Shown here one piece after another: positions 48,998-57,411 of a DNA stretch of 64,000 bases; positions within the stretch are counted from its first letter, which is position 1, and every line of letters begins with the position of its first letter. The stretch comes from Thermogemmatispora aurantia (GTDB lineage Bacteria > Chloroflexota > Ktedonobacteria > Ktedonobacterales > Ktedonobacteraceae). The position numbers and the translations under genes are program-made. The DNA lies in assembly GCF_008974285.1 (NCBI RefSeq), contig NZ_BKZV01000001.1, positions 481,319 to 545,318 of the forward strand. Reading direction: 5' to 3'. The notes below the pieces were generated by a model. That model ran no database searches and had not been told where the DNA came from. It saw only the letters and a program-made list of their open reading frames with translations.

Positions 48998-50974
48998 TCA
49001 GCTGAGGAAGCGGAAAGAGGCTCGAACCGGCGCAAAGACCTGCTTTTCCTCATCTGTGTAGATCTTTTGATATGCCAGCTGCATAAAGGTGTAGAGATGG
49101 CCGGAGCGGCTCGTGACAAGCAGGACCTCTGTGTAGCTGGCACCCGCGATGGTGACTGTTCCTCGCAGCTGCTGCCAGCTCACGCCGCCAAAAGTCAGAG
49201 GGTCTGCCGCTTTGGCACCTGTCAGGCCTACCTGGCTTGCCTCTTTCTGGAGATAATGGGCCGGGTCCTGATCACCAGCGGGGGCCACCAGGAGAATCAT
49301 CTGTCCGGTCTGGCTGCTATCGCTAAAAGTGACCTTGCCCTGCTGGTAATCCAGCTGATAGCTCCACCCCTGCGGGTATGAGAGCGCCACTCCCAGACGC
49401 TGATCGCTAAACGCCTGCAGAGGCTGGGTAATGAGCGGGACACTGAACGGCTGATAAACGACCACCCAAGCAGTCAAGCCACCACCGATGAGGAGCAAAG
49501 CCAGGATTAATGCCACAACAGCCAGCGGGCGCTTACGCCGTCGGGAGGTTCGACTCTCAGTGGTAGTTGACCGGGCAGCTGGCGATAAGCTGGGCTTTTC
49601 GACCTGGGGCAGGGCGGCTGTTTCCTCGGCTTCCCACTGGCGGAGAGAAGGATTAGCCAGACGTGACGCCTGCTCAACCTTGTCAGCCCCCCAGCTGGCG
49701 ACCTCGGGAGGTCGGGAGGAAGACGTTCCTGCACCAGTCCTCGTGGCTGGAGCGCCAAAGAGGGGAGCCTCACTTATTCCCGGTAACGAGGGAGGCGACC
49801 CACTAGAGGACGCGAGCGCGGATGCCGGCAGCGGAGTGACAGGCTGAGAGCGCCACGGGCCAGCGGTCACCCCAGGCCCAACAGGAGGCTGCGCTGCCAG
49901 GCGCATGGTATCCAGCTCCTCGATGTCCCCCGAGCGCGGGAGAGAACTGGCCTGCCCGGCAAAGGACATGCCACGTTCCTTGCCCTGCTCGTGCTCCTGC
50001 CAACGGCTGGGACGCGGCGTCGAGGCTCGTTCAATGACCAGCCCAGGCCCGGGACTGGCCTTGAGTGGCATGGTAGGTAGATCGCCGACAGCCTCGTGAC
50101 GCTGATCAGGTTGCTCACCAGGGCGCACACGCTCCGAGCGCGGCAGCTCTATTCCTAAGAGATGCCCCTGCGTGGGCATGTCCTCATAGGAGAGAGGAAG
50201 TGAAGCGCTCTCGACCTGAGCCTGAGACCAGCTTTCCTCAATCGGCGTCTGCCCCGGGAATTGCCGAATCTCAGCCTCGCTTGCTTCCCCTGGCTGCGGC
50301 ATGATCAAGGTCTCATTCTCTTCCCAGATGCGCACATGCAACTCGCGCGGGGAGAGCGAGCGCCCTGAGCGTAGCTCCCCCTCTGAAGAAGAAGGGAGCA
50401 ACTGGCCGGCTTCCTCTGTCAGGGTCTCTTCCGAGCGAGCGGCGGGTACTGTCGAGGTCGGAGCATCAGCCAACCAGGCCCGGCGCCAGGCCTCTGCCAC
50501 CGCAGCGGTCTCCGACTGCTCTCCCATGTCTTCGGCAGCGCTTGACTCTTGCTCGCCAGAAGGAGAGGCAGGCCGAGGTGCAGCAGGCTGGGCCGACCAC
50601 GAAGTAGCAGATCCCTGATCTGGAGAGTCAGCAGTAGAAGAAGCAGCAGCAGCACTCTGAAAGGGACTCTCCGTTTCCCCAGGCAGGTCGGGCAAGCGCT
50701 CGAACGAGTCGCGGCGCGGCGCCCGCCAGCGGCGGCTAGCTACCTCCCGATCTAACTGGTCTAGCCAGGGAGGAGGCAGATGCACATCGTTAGGAGCAGG
50801 CGCCTTCCCGGCAGGCTCCTGAGTTACCAGATGCCCTGCAGAGGGCGGCTCCCCGCTGACGGAAGTGGAAGGAGTCACCTGCTTTGTCGCGGGTAGAAAT
50901 CTGCCACAGTTATTGCAGAAGCGTGCATTTTCCCTGGGCAAGGCTTTGCCACAATGCGGACAGAAAACGGCCAC
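48998..50974 (-). CDS. Zinc-ribbon protein with disordered linker, one membrane helix and external domain
   Basis: 658 residues. Residues 1-27 are a zinc ribbon with FCPHCGKAL and FCNNCGRFL. A very long low-complexity region (about 30-480, Pro/Ser/Glu/Ala-rich) follows and is probably disordered. A single membrane helix preceded by basic RRRKRP (LAVVALILALLLIGGGLTAW) leads to an external domain of about 150 residues containing LGVALSYPQGWSYQLDY and SRSGHLYTFMQLAYQK, reminiscent of PsbP-like or DUF-type lipoprotein folds but not assigned. Topology N-in, C-out. GTG start has AGGAGG 7 bases upstream. Role unknown; zinc ribbon plus disorder suggests a scaffold or signalling function. Confidence 0.7.
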   Translation of the reverse strand: MAVFCPHCGKALPRENARFCNNCGRFLPATKQVTPSTSVSGEPPSAGHLVTQEPAGKAPAPNDVHLPPPWLDQLDREVASRRWRAPRRDSFERLPDLPGETESPFQSAAAASSTADSPDQGSATSWSAQPAAPRPASPSGEQESSAAEDMGEQSETAAVAEAWRRAWLADAPTSTVPAARSEETLTEEAGQLLPSSSEGELRSGRSLSPRELHVRIWEENETLIMPQPGEASEAEIRQFPGQTPIEESWSQAQVESASLPLSYEDMPTQGHLLGIELPRSERVRPGEQPDQRHEAVGDLPTMPLKASPGPGLVIERASTPRPSRWQEHEQGKERGMSFAGQASSLPRSGDIEELDTMRLAAQPPVGPGVTAGPWRSQPVTPLPASALASSSGSPPSLPGISEAPLFGAPATRTGAGTSSSRPPEVASWGADKVEQASRLANPSLRQWEAEETAALPQVEKPSLSPAARSTTTESRTSRRRKRPLAVVALILALLLIGGGLTAWVVVYQPFSVPLITQPLQAFSDQRLGVALSYPQGWSYQLDYQQGKVTFSDSSQTGQMILLVAPAGDQDPAHYLQKEASQVGLTGAKAADPLTFGGVSWQQLRGTVTIAGASYTEVLLVTSRSGHLYTFMQLAYQKIYTDEEKQVFAPVRASFRFLS

Positions 50975-51108
50975 AAACTCCCTCCTGCATATGCTCGCTC
51001 CGGCGCAGCATCACGACCTGCCCAAGTTGGCGGGTCTGATGGTACTTGATGGTAGCTACGGTATCTTACCAGCCCAGTTTCGTCAAGCGCGATAGCCCAA
51101 AAGGAGTG

Positions 51109-52344
51109 CTATTTCAGGGTCAGAACGGCCTCCCGCTCGGTGGGACTGGCCAGCACCTGCTGGTTTTTGATCAGTTCGACAAGCTTTTTGCGTCCTTTGG
51201 GGCTGCCAATCATGATCGCACCAACCAGCCTGTTCTCGCGCAGGAATAGCTTGCGGTAGTTCTCATGGCCTTTTTCGCCAGGCTCGCGCAACGAGACGCT
51301 TTCCAGCTCTGGATTGTTGGACTCAGCCGTGCCAATGACGGCAATGTTGACATCAAAGAGCGGGCTTGTATACGTGGGCACATCAACGTATGGCTCATGG
51401 CCCCCGGCCATGTTGATGGCAGCGATGCGCCCATGCGCCAAAGCATTATCCCAGGTCCCCATCGTATGGTGACGGCCAATCGTCGGATCGTAAAACTCGG
51501 CAACGTCGCCGGCAGCATAGACATGCGGTACATTCGTCTCTAGGTATTCGTTCACTACAACCCCAGTGCGAACCTCAATGGGGGTGTCTTTGAGGAAAGC
51601 GGTGTTGAGTGTAATCCCAAGCCCTACGCCGATGATGTCCGCCTGGATCTCACGTCCCTGCTTCGTCTTGACATAGGCCGGTACCCCGTCGCGCGCAACA
51701 ACCTCGGCGATTTCGTCGCCGTGGATGACATTGACGCCAAAACGTCGGGCAATGGCATCGACGATCTCGCCCCCCTCGGGATCAAGACAGTTGCGCAGCC
51801 AGTACGGACCACGCATAAGCCAGGTGGTCTCTAGCTTGCGCATGGCGAAACCGTCACACAGCTCATAGGAGATGAAGCTGCCTCCGTAGGCCAGGGCCGT
51901 GTGCGATTCGAGGATGCGCGCTATAATAGTCTTCGTGTCATCCAGGGTGACAAAGTTGTAGATGTGCTTCGTGCCAGCTGCTCCCGGCACCTGCAGCGGC
52001 TTGGCCCAGCCCCCGCTGGCAATGAGAAGCGCATCGTAAGGGAAGTGTTGCCCGCGTTCAGTCACTACAATCCGTTCGTCCGTGTTGACTTCGGTCACAA
52101 GGGTCTCGGTCAGCAGAGAGATGCGGCGCTGCTCATGCCAGGCAAAGTCACGCATCATGACCTTTTGCTCGGGCAGCACCCCTTGCAGGAAACGCGGCAA
52201 TGAAACACGGTTGTAGAGAGGGTAAGGCTCGTTGGTAATCAGATGAATGCTGCAGTTTGGATCAAGCTTGCGTAAGGTCTCGGCGGCTGTGGTGCCGGCG
52301 ATCCCGTTCCCAATAATAACGTACCGTTTCTCGTGCGTTGCCAA
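51109..52344 (-). CDS. FAD/NAD(P)-dependent oxidoreductase (pyridine nucleotide-disulfide type)
   Basis: 411 residues. VIIGNGIAGTTAAETLRK is the FAD Rossmann motif, YDALLIASGGWAKPLQVPGA is the second dinucleotide-linked segment, and VPHVYAAGDVAEFYD with the Asp that binds the FAD ribityl is intact. The NAD-binding GxGxxG is less clear (LAYGGSFISYELCDGF). It resembles nitrite-reductase or rubredoxin-reductase-like FAD proteins, which pass electrons from NAD(P)H to an iron-sulfur or heme partner; no partner is adjacent. The TTG 52344 start has AAGGAG 8 bases upstream. It is divergent from the MarR gene. Confidence 0.88.
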   Translation of the reverse strand: MATHEKRYVIIGNGIAGTTAAETLRKLDPNCSIHLITNEPYPLYNRVSLPRFLQGVLPEQKVMMRDFAWHEQRRISLLTETLVTEVNTDERIVVTERGQHFPYDALLIASGGWAKPLQVPGAAGTKHIYNFVTLDDTKTIIARILESHTALAYGGSFISYELCDGFAMRKLETTWLMRGPYWLRNCLDPEGGEIVDAIARRFGVNVIHGDEIAEVVARDGVPAYVKTKQGREIQADIIGVGLGITLNTAFLKDTPIEVRTGVVVNEYLETNVPHVYAAGDVAEFYDPTIGRHHTMGTWDNALAHGRIAAINMAGGHEPYVDVPTYTSPLFDVNIAVIGTAESNNPELESVSLREPGEKGHENYRKLFLRENRLVGAIMIGSPKGRKKLVELIKNQQVLASPTEREAVLTLK

Positions 52345-52470
52345 ATGCCGTTCTCCTTGCCTGCGATGGTTTTCCTGGTCTCTGTCTTATGGGCGATTCT
52401 AGCATAGTTCAGGCAAAATTGCTACTGGACTCTTCCGTAAGGCCGCTAGGCGCGGCCTTCTTCCCTTTAC

Positions 52471-52499
52471 TTGCCTCGCTAGTTTGCCTATCATATAAT
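52471..52499 (+). promoter_or_regulatory. Promoter of the MarR-MFS genes
   Basis: TTGCCT (52471-52476) and TATAAT (52494-52499), spacing 17, 30 bases before the MarR start. Confidence 0.7.
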
Positions 52500-52528
52500 T
52501 AGATTGTCAAAGTGAGTAAGGAGCGACC

Positions 52529-53008
52529 ATGCGACCGGATTCGCTGGATGATAGCGCAGCGCTGGCAATGGAGCTGCTGGATATTGTCCCCAAGGTGCTG
52601 CGCCAGATGCACACCGATGCGCTCAACTCCGAAATCCTGGCTGAGCCTGACCGCGAGGATCTCTCCGAGATCCGTACCACTAGCGGACAGCTGAGTTTGC
52701 TGCGCATCCTGATCGAGCGCAAGTGCTGCATGATGCAGGAGCTGGCCCGCCAGCTCGGGGTGACGCCTTCAACGGTGACGGCAATGGTGAAACGCTTGCA
52801 GGCTCAGGGCTATCTGGAACGGAGTCGCGATGAGGCCGACTGGCGTACGGTCTGGGTGAAGCCAACAGCACGTGCTCAACACCTGGTCCAACTCTATGAC
52901 CGTGGCCGCCTGGCTTCGCTGGAGCGCCGTCTGGCCCGTCTGAGCGAGACTGAGCGCGAGCACCTTGTCGCCGCGCTTCCCGCCTTACGTCACCTCATCG
53001 AAGGCTGA
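52529..53008 (+). CDS. MarR-family transcriptional regulator
   Basis: 159 residues. A winged-helix fold: SLLRILIERKCCMMQELARQ then LGVTPSTVTAMVKRLQAQGY (recognition helix) and LERSRDEADWRTVWVKPT (wing with the conserved D-x-R). Flanking helices form the dimer. MarR proteins usually repress a drug-efflux gene beside them and are released by a small aromatic ligand or by oxidation. The DHA2-type transporter gene begins 129 bases downstream. The start has AAGGAG 5 bases upstream. Confidence 0.93.
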   Translation: MRPDSLDDSAALAMELLDIVPKVLRQMHTDALNSEILAEPDREDLSEIRTTSGQLSLLRILIERKCCMMQELARQLGVTPSTVTAMVKRLQAQGYLERSRDEADWRTVWVKPTARAQHLVQLYDRGRLASLERRLARLSETEREHLVAALPALRHLIEG

Positions 53009-53137
53009 TGAGTGGCCTCTGAAGGCGCCTATTCGCTCCGCACCGCTTCGCTTCCATCGCCTTTGCTCTCTGCACGCTGTTTCCCCTCTTTTATTGTCCA
53101 CATATATCACGTAAAAGGAGAGTAGAAAGGTTTTACT

Positions 53138-54658
53138 ATGCAGACTTCTTCGGAGTCTTCTTTGACGCCGGTGAGGCAAGAGATCTCTGATGCCTCCGAG
53201 CAAGCTGGAGCTGCTGATGAGAGAGAGCTGACAGGCGGAGGTGATGGCTATCGCTGGACGGCACTCTCAGTAACCACAGTAGGGGCCTTGCTGGCTTCTA
53301 TTCAAGGCTCGGCCTTGCTGATCGCTCTGCCGGCGATTCTGGTCGAGCTGCGGGCCTCGTTCTTCACGATTATGTGGACGTTGATGGGGTATCTGCTGAT
53401 ACTGACTGTGCTGACGCCCATCGTTGGCCGCCTGGCCGATATTTGGGGCCGCAAACGCCTCTACAATAGCGGTTTTCTGCTCTTCGCCCTGGGTTCGCTG
53501 GTAGCTGGCCTGGCCCAGCCAGCCTTTCACGGCGCCGATCTGGTGGCAGGACGTCTGATCCAGGGCCTGGGGGCAGCCTTGCTGATGACCAATAGTACGG
53601 CGATTGTCACCGATGCCTTTCGCAAGGGAGAGGTCGGCCTGGGCCTGGGTATCAATCAGATCGCCGGGGCCGCAGGCTTCTTGATCGGACCCATTATCGG
53701 CGGCCTTCTCACCGAGTGGTCCTGGCGCTGGGTATTCCTTTTTAATGTGCCTCTGGCAACCTTCGGCACGCTCTGGGGAATCTGGCGCTTGCGCGAGCCA
53801 GTACGCCCAGCTCGCCAGACCCCCATCGATTGGGTTGGGGGCCTGACGCTTGCTCTGGGCCTCTCTGGGACCTTGCTGGCTCTGACAATGGTGGCTTTCC
53901 CTCTGCTGGGCGAGTCGGCCACTGTGGCTATTCTGATAGTGGGCTTGCTGAGCCTGCTCCTGTTCGCCACAATTGAGCCACGCATCAAAGCACCTATCGT
54001 ACAGCTACAGCTCTTTCGCGAGCGCCTCTTTGCGATGGCGAGTCTAAGTGGCTTGCTGAATGGAATTGCCCGTGGCGCGGTGCTCTTCCTGTTGATCTTC
54101 TTTCTCCAGGGACCCTATGGGAAAGATCCTCTGACTGCCGGGCTGATGCTTGCTCCCTTCGGGGCAGCCTTTATGATTATCGGCCCGCTGAGTGGCCGTC
54201 TCTCGGACCACATTGGATCCCGTATTCTAACTCCCATCGGTCTGGCCGTCTCGGCTTTGGGCCTGTTGGGCTTGACGACCATCACGCCTACAACACCGTT
54301 CTGGCTGCTTTCGCTCTATATGGCTATGATGGGAGGAGGCTCGGGTTTCTTCGTCTCACCCAATACGAATGCGATTATGAGTTCGGTGCCACCCCATCAG
54401 CGCGGCGCCGCTTCGGGGCTGCTGGGAATGCTCAATAATACTGGTCAGATGCTCAGTATTGCTATTGTCTTTCCGCTGGCCCTGAAGGGGGTACCAATGG
54501 GAGCAGTCATGCAGGTCTTTATCTATGGCGGCGGTATGGGTCAGTTTCCCTCAGCCCTGGCCACCTTTATGCACGGCTTGCACTCAGCGTTTCTGGTGTC
54601 GTTCGTTCTGAGCCTGGCAGCGATGCTGGTGGCCGCTTTACGCCCTTCACATCGCTAA
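53138..54658 (+). CDS. MFS drug transporter, DHA2 (EmrB/QacA) type
   Basis: 506 residues with 14 predicted helices. A polar 40-residue N-terminus precedes helix 1. WTLMGYLLILTVLTPIVGRL and ADIWGRKRLYNSGFLLFALG are helix 2 and motif A; GRLIQGLGAALLMTNSTAIV and GLGLGINQIAGAAGFLIGPI are motifs B and C of drug/proton antiporters. Expected to export a hydrophobic or cationic toxin in exchange for protons. It follows the MarR gene, which is its likely repressor. AAAGG lies 7 bases before the ATG. Confidence 0.93.
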   Translation: MQTSSESSLTPVRQEISDASEQAGAADERELTGGGDGYRWTALSVTTVGALLASIQGSALLIALPAILVELRASFFTIMWTLMGYLLILTVLTPIVGRLADIWGRKRLYNSGFLLFALGSLVAGLAQPAFHGADLVAGRLIQGLGAALLMTNSTAIVTDAFRKGEVGLGLGINQIAGAAGFLIGPIIGGLLTEWSWRWVFLFNVPLATFGTLWGIWRLREPVRPARQTPIDWVGGLTLALGLSGTLLALTMVAFPLLGESATVAILIVGLLSLLLFATIEPRIKAPIVQLQLFRERLFAMASLSGLLNGIARGAVLFLLIFFLQGPYGKDPLTAGLMLAPFGAAFMIIGPLSGRLSDHIGSRILTPIGLAVSALGLLGLTTITPTTPFWLLSLYMAMMGGGSGFFVSPNTNAIMSSVPPHQRGAASGLLGMLNNTGQMLSIAIVFPLALKGVPMGAVMQVFIYGGGMGQFPSALATFMHGLHSAFLVSFVLSLAAMLVAALRPSHR

Positions 54659-54880
54659 AGGGGCATCTGTTAATCGAAAGTTGAGGCCGATGCTGGCTGG
54701 ACCAGGGGTGCTTGCTTCCCACATACTTTCTCCTGGCGCGGCTTGCCCTCCAATCCGCCGCGCTGCCAGTCGTGGATGACTTAGGCGGGAGCAGGCACCC
54801 CTCCCGTCGCTCAGCTCTCCAACCTCCTCTTCTGATTCCCTCTTCATCTGCCCCCCCAGGTCTGTTAGCCCCTGCCTCCC

Positions 54881-54910
54881 TTGACAAAGCCTCCAGGCCG
54901 GATATATAAT
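54881..54910 (+). promoter_or_regulatory. Consensus promoter of the Fur-family gene
   Basis: TTGACA (54881-54886) and TATAAT (54905-54910), spacing 18. Transcription would begin at about 54917, immediately before the palindromic box. Confidence 0.88.
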
Positions 54911-54924
54911 TCTGATAGTAGATT

Positions 54925-54944
54925 GATAATGATTATCATTATTA
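54925..54944. promoter_or_regulatory. Fur/Zur-type operator
   Basis: GATAATGATTATCATTATTA contains an 8-1-8 palindrome (ATAATGAT T ATCATTAT) very close to the classical Fur box. It covers the start of transcription, so binding should repress the gene, most simply by its own product. Confidence 0.85.
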
Positions 54945-54986
54945 GGTGACCCTAATATCGGGGTCCGAGAGAATCATCAGGCGCTA

Positions 54987-55403
54987 ATGAAAGAGACGTT
55001 GAACGCCAATGCCCAGGCAGTGCTGGAGGTTGTGCGCAGCAGCCATAACCACCCGACTGCTCTGGAGGTTTACGAGGCTGTGCGCAAAGTGCGCCCCCGC
55101 ATCGGGGTGGCGAGTGTCTACCGTATTCTGCACAGCCTGGCGCAGCAAGGGCTGATTCGCGAGTTGGGGCGCAGTGACGAGGCCTGTCGGTACGATGGGC
55201 ACATCGAGCGCCACGACCACGCAATCTGCACGGCTTGCGGCGCTCTTCTCGATCTGCCTGTCGAGGTGCGTCTCTCAGAGGAGGCGCTTCGCTCGGCAGC
55301 ACAGGCCGCAGGTATAGAGCTGCACTCGCATGAGGTCAGGCTCTATGGCCTATGCACTGCCTGCCGTCAGCGACTGCAGCAGGCAGAATCAGCGGAAGGT
55401 TGA
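54987..55403 (+). CDS. Fur-family metal-responsive repressor
   Basis: 138 residues. Winged helix at 1-75 with VASVYRILHSLAQQGLIREL as recognition region, then the HxH of ERHDHAICTACG (His76, His78) and two structural-zinc CxxC pairs (Cys81/84 and Cys123/126). Iron (Fur), zinc (Zur) and peroxide (PerR) sensors share this layout and cannot be told apart here. The palindromic box at its promoter points to autoregulation, and the gene next in line encodes a VIT/CCC1-like membrane protein, which favours iron or manganese. Start ATG 54987 gives the family N-terminus. Confidence 0.92.
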   Translation: MKETLNANAQAVLEVVRSSHNHPTALEVYEAVRKVRPRIGVASVYRILHSLAQQGLIRELGRSDEACRYDGHIERHDHAICTACGALLDLPVEVRLSEEALRSAAQAAGIELHSHEVRLYGLCTACRQRLQQAESAEG

Positions 55404-55467
55404 GAGGATTGCCTCGCTCACAGGCAATCGGACAAGCAGATTACAGGCATGGTAGGGGAGTCTTTTT

Positions 55468-56106
55468 ATGCCACAAAACCCGGAGACCGAGACACGACGA
55501 GCGGGCGCGGCGACGACCGCGCAGGAAGATCTACCAGCAGAGATGGAAGGGGCTTTACAGCAACGCCCCTCATCGGAGTTAGAGCGGCTGAAGATCGAGC
55601 TGGCTGAGATCCTACGAGGGATCGCCTCCAATAATACGGATTCGCGCCACTTCTTGCTGCGCGTGGTCCAGCCTGGTCTGGCCGGGCTGATGGATGGATC
55701 GGTTTCTACGCTGGCCCCCATCTTCGCTACGGCCTTCGCTACTCATCGCCCTTTTACGGCATTCCTGGTTGGTCTGGCTGCAGCTACCGGTGCCGGAATC
55801 AGCATGGCCTTCTCAGAGGCGCTTTCGGATGACGGCGTGCTGACTGGGCGAGGTAGCCCTATCATCCGCGGAGCTATCACAGGTCTGATGACGTTTGTAG
55901 GCGGCTCGCTCCACACGCTGCCCTTCTTGATCACCCATCTGCAGCTCGCCTTGGCTACCGCCTACCTGGTGGTCGCCGCTGAGCTGCTGGCTATTGCCGC
56001 TATCCGTCACCGCTACTTCGGTACAAAATGGCTAGTCTCTATTGTTCAGGTCATCGGTAGCGGGATCCTGGTCTTCCTGGCAGCTCTTTTCTTCGGTAAC
56101 GCCTGA
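55468..56106 (+). CDS. VIT1/CCC1-like integral membrane protein
   Basis: 212 residues. A polar 60-residue N-terminus with acidic helix (ERLKIELAEILRGI) precedes about five membrane helices. RVVQPGLAGLMDGSVSTLAP and GAGISMAFSEALSDDG resemble the first helices of the VIT1/CCC1 family of Fe2+/Mn2+ exporters (G-x-x-D-G then a Met/Glu-bearing helix). It starts 64 bases after the Fur-family gene and is probably co-transcribed. A function in iron or manganese efflux or storage is inferred from fold and neighbour. The family assignment is only moderate. Confidence 0.62.
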   Translation: MPQNPETETRRAGAATTAQEDLPAEMEGALQQRPSSELERLKIELAEILRGIASNNTDSRHFLLRVVQPGLAGLMDGSVSTLAPIFATAFATHRPFTAFLVGLAAATGAGISMAFSEALSDDGVLTGRGSPIIRGAITGLMTFVGGSLHTLPFLITHLQLALATAYLVVAAELLAIAAIRHRYFGTKWLVSIVQVIGSGILVFLAALFFGNA

Positions 56107-56211
56107 CCGGGTTCGGGTCCAAACGAAAGAAAAGAAGAGAGTAGGGTACCATGCTCTCAGTGTTGTCCTTTCTGAGGGGAAGAGCGCCCAGATAGATAAG
56201 GGGTACCAGCA

Positions 56212-56883
56212 ATGGAAGCAGTCTCAAGACCACGAGTGAAGATCTGTTGTATCAGCAGCAAGGAGGAAGCGCAGCTGGCGATCCGCTACGGCGCCGATGC
56301 CCTGGGCCTGGTTTCGCAGATGCCAAGCGGGCCAGGGGTCATTCCGGAGGAGTTAATCGCGGAGATCGCCGAGACCATCCCGCCGCCGATCGCCTCTTTC
56401 CTGTTGACCAGCCAGCAGGATGTCGAGGCGATCATCGACCAGCAGCGCCGCTGCCGCACCAATACGCTGCAGCTAGTCGACCGCCTGCCGCCGGGAAGCC
56501 ATCAGCGCCTGCGCGCGGCACTGCCCGGTATCGCCCTGGTCCAGGTGATCCATGTGCGTGGCCCGGAATCGGTGGAGGAAGCTCAGGAGATTGCTCCCTT
56601 TGTGGATGCCTTGCTGCTCGATTCAGGTCGACCCGATCTGCCGGTCAAAATCCTGGGCGGCACCGGCCAGGTGCACGACTGGAAGATCAGCCGGCGCATT
56701 CGTGAGACCGTTCCTATTCCGGTCTTTCTGGCGGGCGGCATCAGCGCCGAGAACGCCCGCGCTGCTATTGAGGAGGTTGCTCCTTTCGGCCTCGATCTCT
56801 GCAGTTCGGTACGCACCGAGGGCCGCCTTGATCCTCGCAAGCTAGAGCGTTTCTTCGCCCAGGTTGGGCGTCTCCCGCTTTAG
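56212..56883 (+). CDS. TrpF-like protein (phosphoribosylanthranilate isomerase family)
   Basis: 223 residues, a TIM barrel. VKICCISSKEEAQLAIRYGA is the TrpF start, with the catalytic Cys of KICG retained but the Gly replaced by Cys. VDALLLDSGRPD supplies the catalytic Asp, and IPVFLAGGISAENARAAIEE is the phosphate-binding strand. The loop after strand 2 (SQMPSGPGVIPEEL) and the C-terminal GLDLCSSVRTEGRLDPRKLE (normally VDVSSGVE-type) differ from textbook TrpF. No other trp genes are nearby. Isomerase activity is likely but not certain; a paralogous role is possible. Confidence 0.72.
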   Translation: MEAVSRPRVKICCISSKEEAQLAIRYGADALGLVSQMPSGPGVIPEELIAEIAETIPPPIASFLLTSQQDVEAIIDQQRRCRTNTLQLVDRLPPGSHQRLRAALPGIALVQVIHVRGPESVEEAQEIAPFVDALLLDSGRPDLPVKILGGTGQVHDWKISRRIRETVPIPVFLAGGISAENARAAIEEVAPFGLDLCSSVRTEGRLDPRKLERFFAQVGRLPL

Positions 56884-56982
56884 TCGGCCTCGGGCGGCGA
56901 GTGGGCACGGCAGCGGGAGAGTGGAGCAGGGAACTACCGGGACAGGGCCATCAGCCAGCCCCCTCCGCTCGTCGGCCTCACT

Positions 56983-57411
56983 TCAATCGGTTAGCTCCAG
57001 TTTGCCCTCACTGACACTCCCATCTGTTCGGATGGAGAAGACACGTGCGTAAGGTGGCTCAGGATAGTATTGCAATGAAAAGATAATGTAGTAGAGGCCG
57101 TTGCGCCTAGCCCACTCGATATCACGAGCTGAGGGATAGGCCTCGCTACGCGGGTGAGAATGGTAGTAGGCGAACATCTCACCATCGTAGGTGTCGATGT
57201 CGTTAGCGATGCGCAGCAGGTCCTGGGGAGCAATCTCGGAGAAATCATCTGGGTGCTCAGCAGCATTGGGGGTCGGGTAGTTTTTCACCACCCGACCATC
57301 CTTGCTCGCCAGCAGACCGCAGGCCTCATTAGGATAGCCGGCGGTGACATGCGCCACCATCTCCGAGTACATTGTACGAGGGATACGCACAACAAAGGCT
57401 TCTGCTACCAT
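56983..57411 (-). CDS. JAMM/Mov34 metalloprotease (Mec-like)
   Basis: 142 residues. The full JAMM zinc site is present: Glu29 in YPNEACGLL and HSHPRSEAYPSARD (His84, His86, Ser94, Asp97). In Mycobacterium the equivalent enzyme (Mec) releases cysteine from the carrier CysO; related enzymes trim carrier precursors. It is last in a four-gene minus-strand operon and its ATG overlaps the cysM stop by 7 bases. An extracellular or stand-alone deubiquitinase-like role is much less likely, given the context. Confidence 0.9.
   Translation of the reverse strand: MVAEAFVVRIPRTMYSEMVAHVTAGYPNEACGLLASKDGRVVKNYPTPNAAEHPDDFSEIAPQDLLRIANDIDTYDGEMFAYYHSHPRSEAYPSARDIEWARRNGLYYIIFSLQYYPEPPYARVFSIRTDGSVSEGKLELTD

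Larger units (their letters stand above)
54659..54986. other. Intergenic region MFS / Fur-family gene (328 bases)
   Basis: No gene. The distal end holds the promoter at 54881-54910 and the palindromic box at 54925-54944. Confidence 0.6.
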
